Origin: Saccharopolyspora sp. SCSIO 74807
GTDB taxonomy: Bacteria; Actinomycetota; Actinomycetes; Mycobacteriales; Pseudonocardiaceae
Direction of reading: 5' to 3'
Assembly (NCBI RefSeq): GCF_037023755.1
Contig: NZ_CP146100.1
Location: 6,624,469-6,688,468 of the forward strand
Length of the DNA stretch: 64,000 nucleotides
Position numbers and translations under genes: made by a program. The notes beneath the pieces are model-generated. The model ran no database searches and had not been told where the DNA came from. It saw only the letters and a list, made by a program, of their open reading frames with translations. Positions 62,723-64,000 of the stretch are shown here, piece by piece; the first letter of the stretch is position 1, and the number at the start of each line of letters is the position of its first letter.

Positions 62723-64000
62723 ATGTCCGCACCGGACCTGTTCAACGATTCGCTGTCGGCGGTGGATCCGGAGGTGGCGGCCGCGGTCGGCGCTGAGTTG
62801 TCGCGGCAGCAGAACACGCTGGAGATGATCGCGTCGGAGAACTTCGCGTCGCAGGCGGTGTTGCAGGCGCAGGGGTCGGTGCTGACGAACAAGTACGCCG
62901 AGGGCTATCCGGGCAAGCGGTATTACGGCGGTTGCGAGCACGTGGACGTCGTCGAGCAGTTGGCGATCGATCGGGCCAAGGAGCTCTTCGGCGCGTCGTT
63001 CGCGAACGTGCAGCCGCACTCGGGGGCGCAGGCCAATGCTGCGGCGATGTTCGCGCTGCTCAAGCCGGGTGACACGATCATGGGCCTGGACCTGGCGCAT
63101 GGCGGGCACCTCACCCACGGGATGCGGATCAACTTCTCCGGCAAGCTCTACAACGTGGTGCCGTACCACGTCTCGGAGCAGGACCACCGGGTCGACATGG
63201 ACGAACTCGCCCGCCTGGCCCGCGAGAACAAACCCCAGATGATCATCGCCGGGTGGTCGGCCTACCCGCGCCAGCTCGACTTCGCCCGGTTCCGCGAGAT
63301 CGCCGACGAGGTCGGGGCGTACCTGATGGTCGACATGGCGCACTTCGCCGGGCTGGTCGCCGCGGGGCTGCACCCGAACCCGCTGCCGCACGCGCACGTG
63401 GTCACCACGACCACGCACAAAACCCTCGGCGGCCCGCGCGGCGGGGTGATCCTCTCCGCGGACGACGAGTTCACCAAGAAGTTCAACTCCGCGGTGTTCC
63501 CCGGCCAGCAAGGCGGCCCCCTCGAGCACGTGATCGCGGGCAAGGCGGTGCTGTTCAAAACCGCCCAGTCCCCCGAGTTCGCCGACCGGCAGCGCCGCAC
63601 CATCGAAGGCGCCCAAGCCCTGGCCGAACGCCTCTGCGCCGACGACGCCCGCACCGCCGGGGTGCAGCTGGTCTCCGGCGGCACCGACGTGCACCTGGTG
63701 CTGGTCGACCTGCGCCACTCCGAACTCGACGGCAAGCAGGCCGAAGACCGCCTCCACGAGATCGGCATCACCGTCAACCGCAACGCCGTGCCAGGCGACC
63801 CGCGCCCGCCGATGGTGACCTCCGGACTCCGCGTGGGCACCTCCGCACTGGCCACCCGCGGATTCGGCAAGGCCGAGTTCACCGAAGTCGCCGACATCAT
63901 CGCCGAAGCCCTCCAACCCGACCTCACCACCGAGACCACCACCGCACTCCGCGGCCGCGTCGAAGCACTCGCCAACGCACAACCCCTCTACCCGAACCTG
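62723..64000 (+). CDS. glyA: Serine hydroxymethyltransferase (3' end beyond window)
   Basis: 426 codons present with no stop, so only the last few residues are missing. PLP enzyme: [58 protein letters not shown] and the PLP-lysine segment [14 protein letters not shown] near residue 236. It interconverts serine and glycine with tetrahydrofolate. AGGAGG lies 7 nt before ATG 62723. Paired with gcvT behind the glycine riboswitch. Confidence 0.97.
   Translation, partial: MSAPDLFNDSLSAVDPEVAAAVGAELSRQQNTLEMIASENFASQAVLQAQGSVLTNKYAEGYPGKRYYGGCEHVDVVEQLAIDRAKELFGASFANVQPHSGAQANAAAMFALLKPGDTIMGLDLAHGGHLTHGMRINFSGKLYNVVPYHVSEQDHRVDMDELARLARENKPQMIIAGWSAYPRQLDFARFREIADEVGAYLMVDMAHFAGLVAAGLHPNPLPHAHVVTTTTHKTLGGPRGGVILSADDEFTKKFNSAVFPGQQGGPLEHVIAGKAVLFKTAQSPEFADRQRRTIEGAQALAERLCADDARTAGVQLVSGGTDVHLVLVDLRHSELDGKQAEDRLHEIGITVNRNAVPGDPRPPMVTSGLRVGTSALATRGFGKAEFTEVADIIAEALQPDLTTETTTALRGRVEALANAQPLYPNL

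Overview
The window is 64 kb of very GC-rich DNA that reads as chromosome of a filamentous actinomycete, most likely of the Pseudonocardiaceae (Saccharopolyspora-like). Reasons: strong G/C in third codon positions, frequent GTG starts, many ATGA/GTGA gene overlaps, leaderless-looking starts, an XRE-DUF397 regulator locus, an RsbW-SigF pair and F420-type enzymes. No tRNA, rRNA, insertion sequence, phage or CRISPR array was seen. Gene names rest on recognisable motifs read by eye; no database search was run.

Layout. 0-9.2 kb: universal stress protein, DExH helicase, a LexA-box-like palindrome in a gene-free stretch, then mutA-mutB-meaB (methylmalonyl-CoA mutase and its GTPase). 9.5-25.1 kb: NB-ARC/TPR signalling protein, GntR regulator, phosphotransferase, DUF305 lipoprotein, secreted LVIVD-repeat protein, a catalytically degenerate PAS-GGDEF-EAL protein, aldo/keto reductase, M50-like peptidase, M20 amidohydrolase, EI24 and YihY membrane proteins, an iron-box-preceded siderophore-binding lipoprotein and a DUF5996 protein. 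25.4-26.8 kb: a 39-codon gene for a charged peptide followed 6 nt later by a PIMT-type methyltransferase, the best candidate here for an under-described system (imiditide-type RiPP). 26.9-32.8 kb: asnB, two small cysteine-pair proteins divergent from an XRE-DUF397-DUF397-TPR operon across an 18-bp palindrome, then an F420-type oxidoreductase behind a MerR-type promoter.

33.1-38.2 kb: a 2-oxoacid dehydrogenase operon on the minus strand (lpd, E1 alpha, E1 beta, E2), with PucR and GntR regulators upstream. 41-46 kb: ATP-dependent DNA ligase, DsbA-like plus VKOR-like redox pair, rsbW-sigF behind a SigF-type promoter, M23 peptidase. 46.9-53.9 kb: a sulfur and cell-surface-glycan region: a cysteine-type leader peptide, a TSUP (sulfite-exporter family) permease, a convincing UDP-sulfoquinovose synthase, a GtrA membrane protein, a GT-C/GT2 fusion and a sugar-nucleotide epimerase. 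54.1-60.9 kb: an SRPBCC protein, a Tm-1-like/PEP-hydrolase-like pair, small proteins, and an acyl-CoA dehydrogenase/acyl-CoA ligase operon divergent from a TetR regulator with its probable operator between. 61-64 kb: promoter, tandem glycine riboswitch, gcvT and glyA (cut by the window end).

A recurring feature is a family of about 50-nt hairpin elements in at least five intergenic gaps whose stems keep pairing although their sequences differ.
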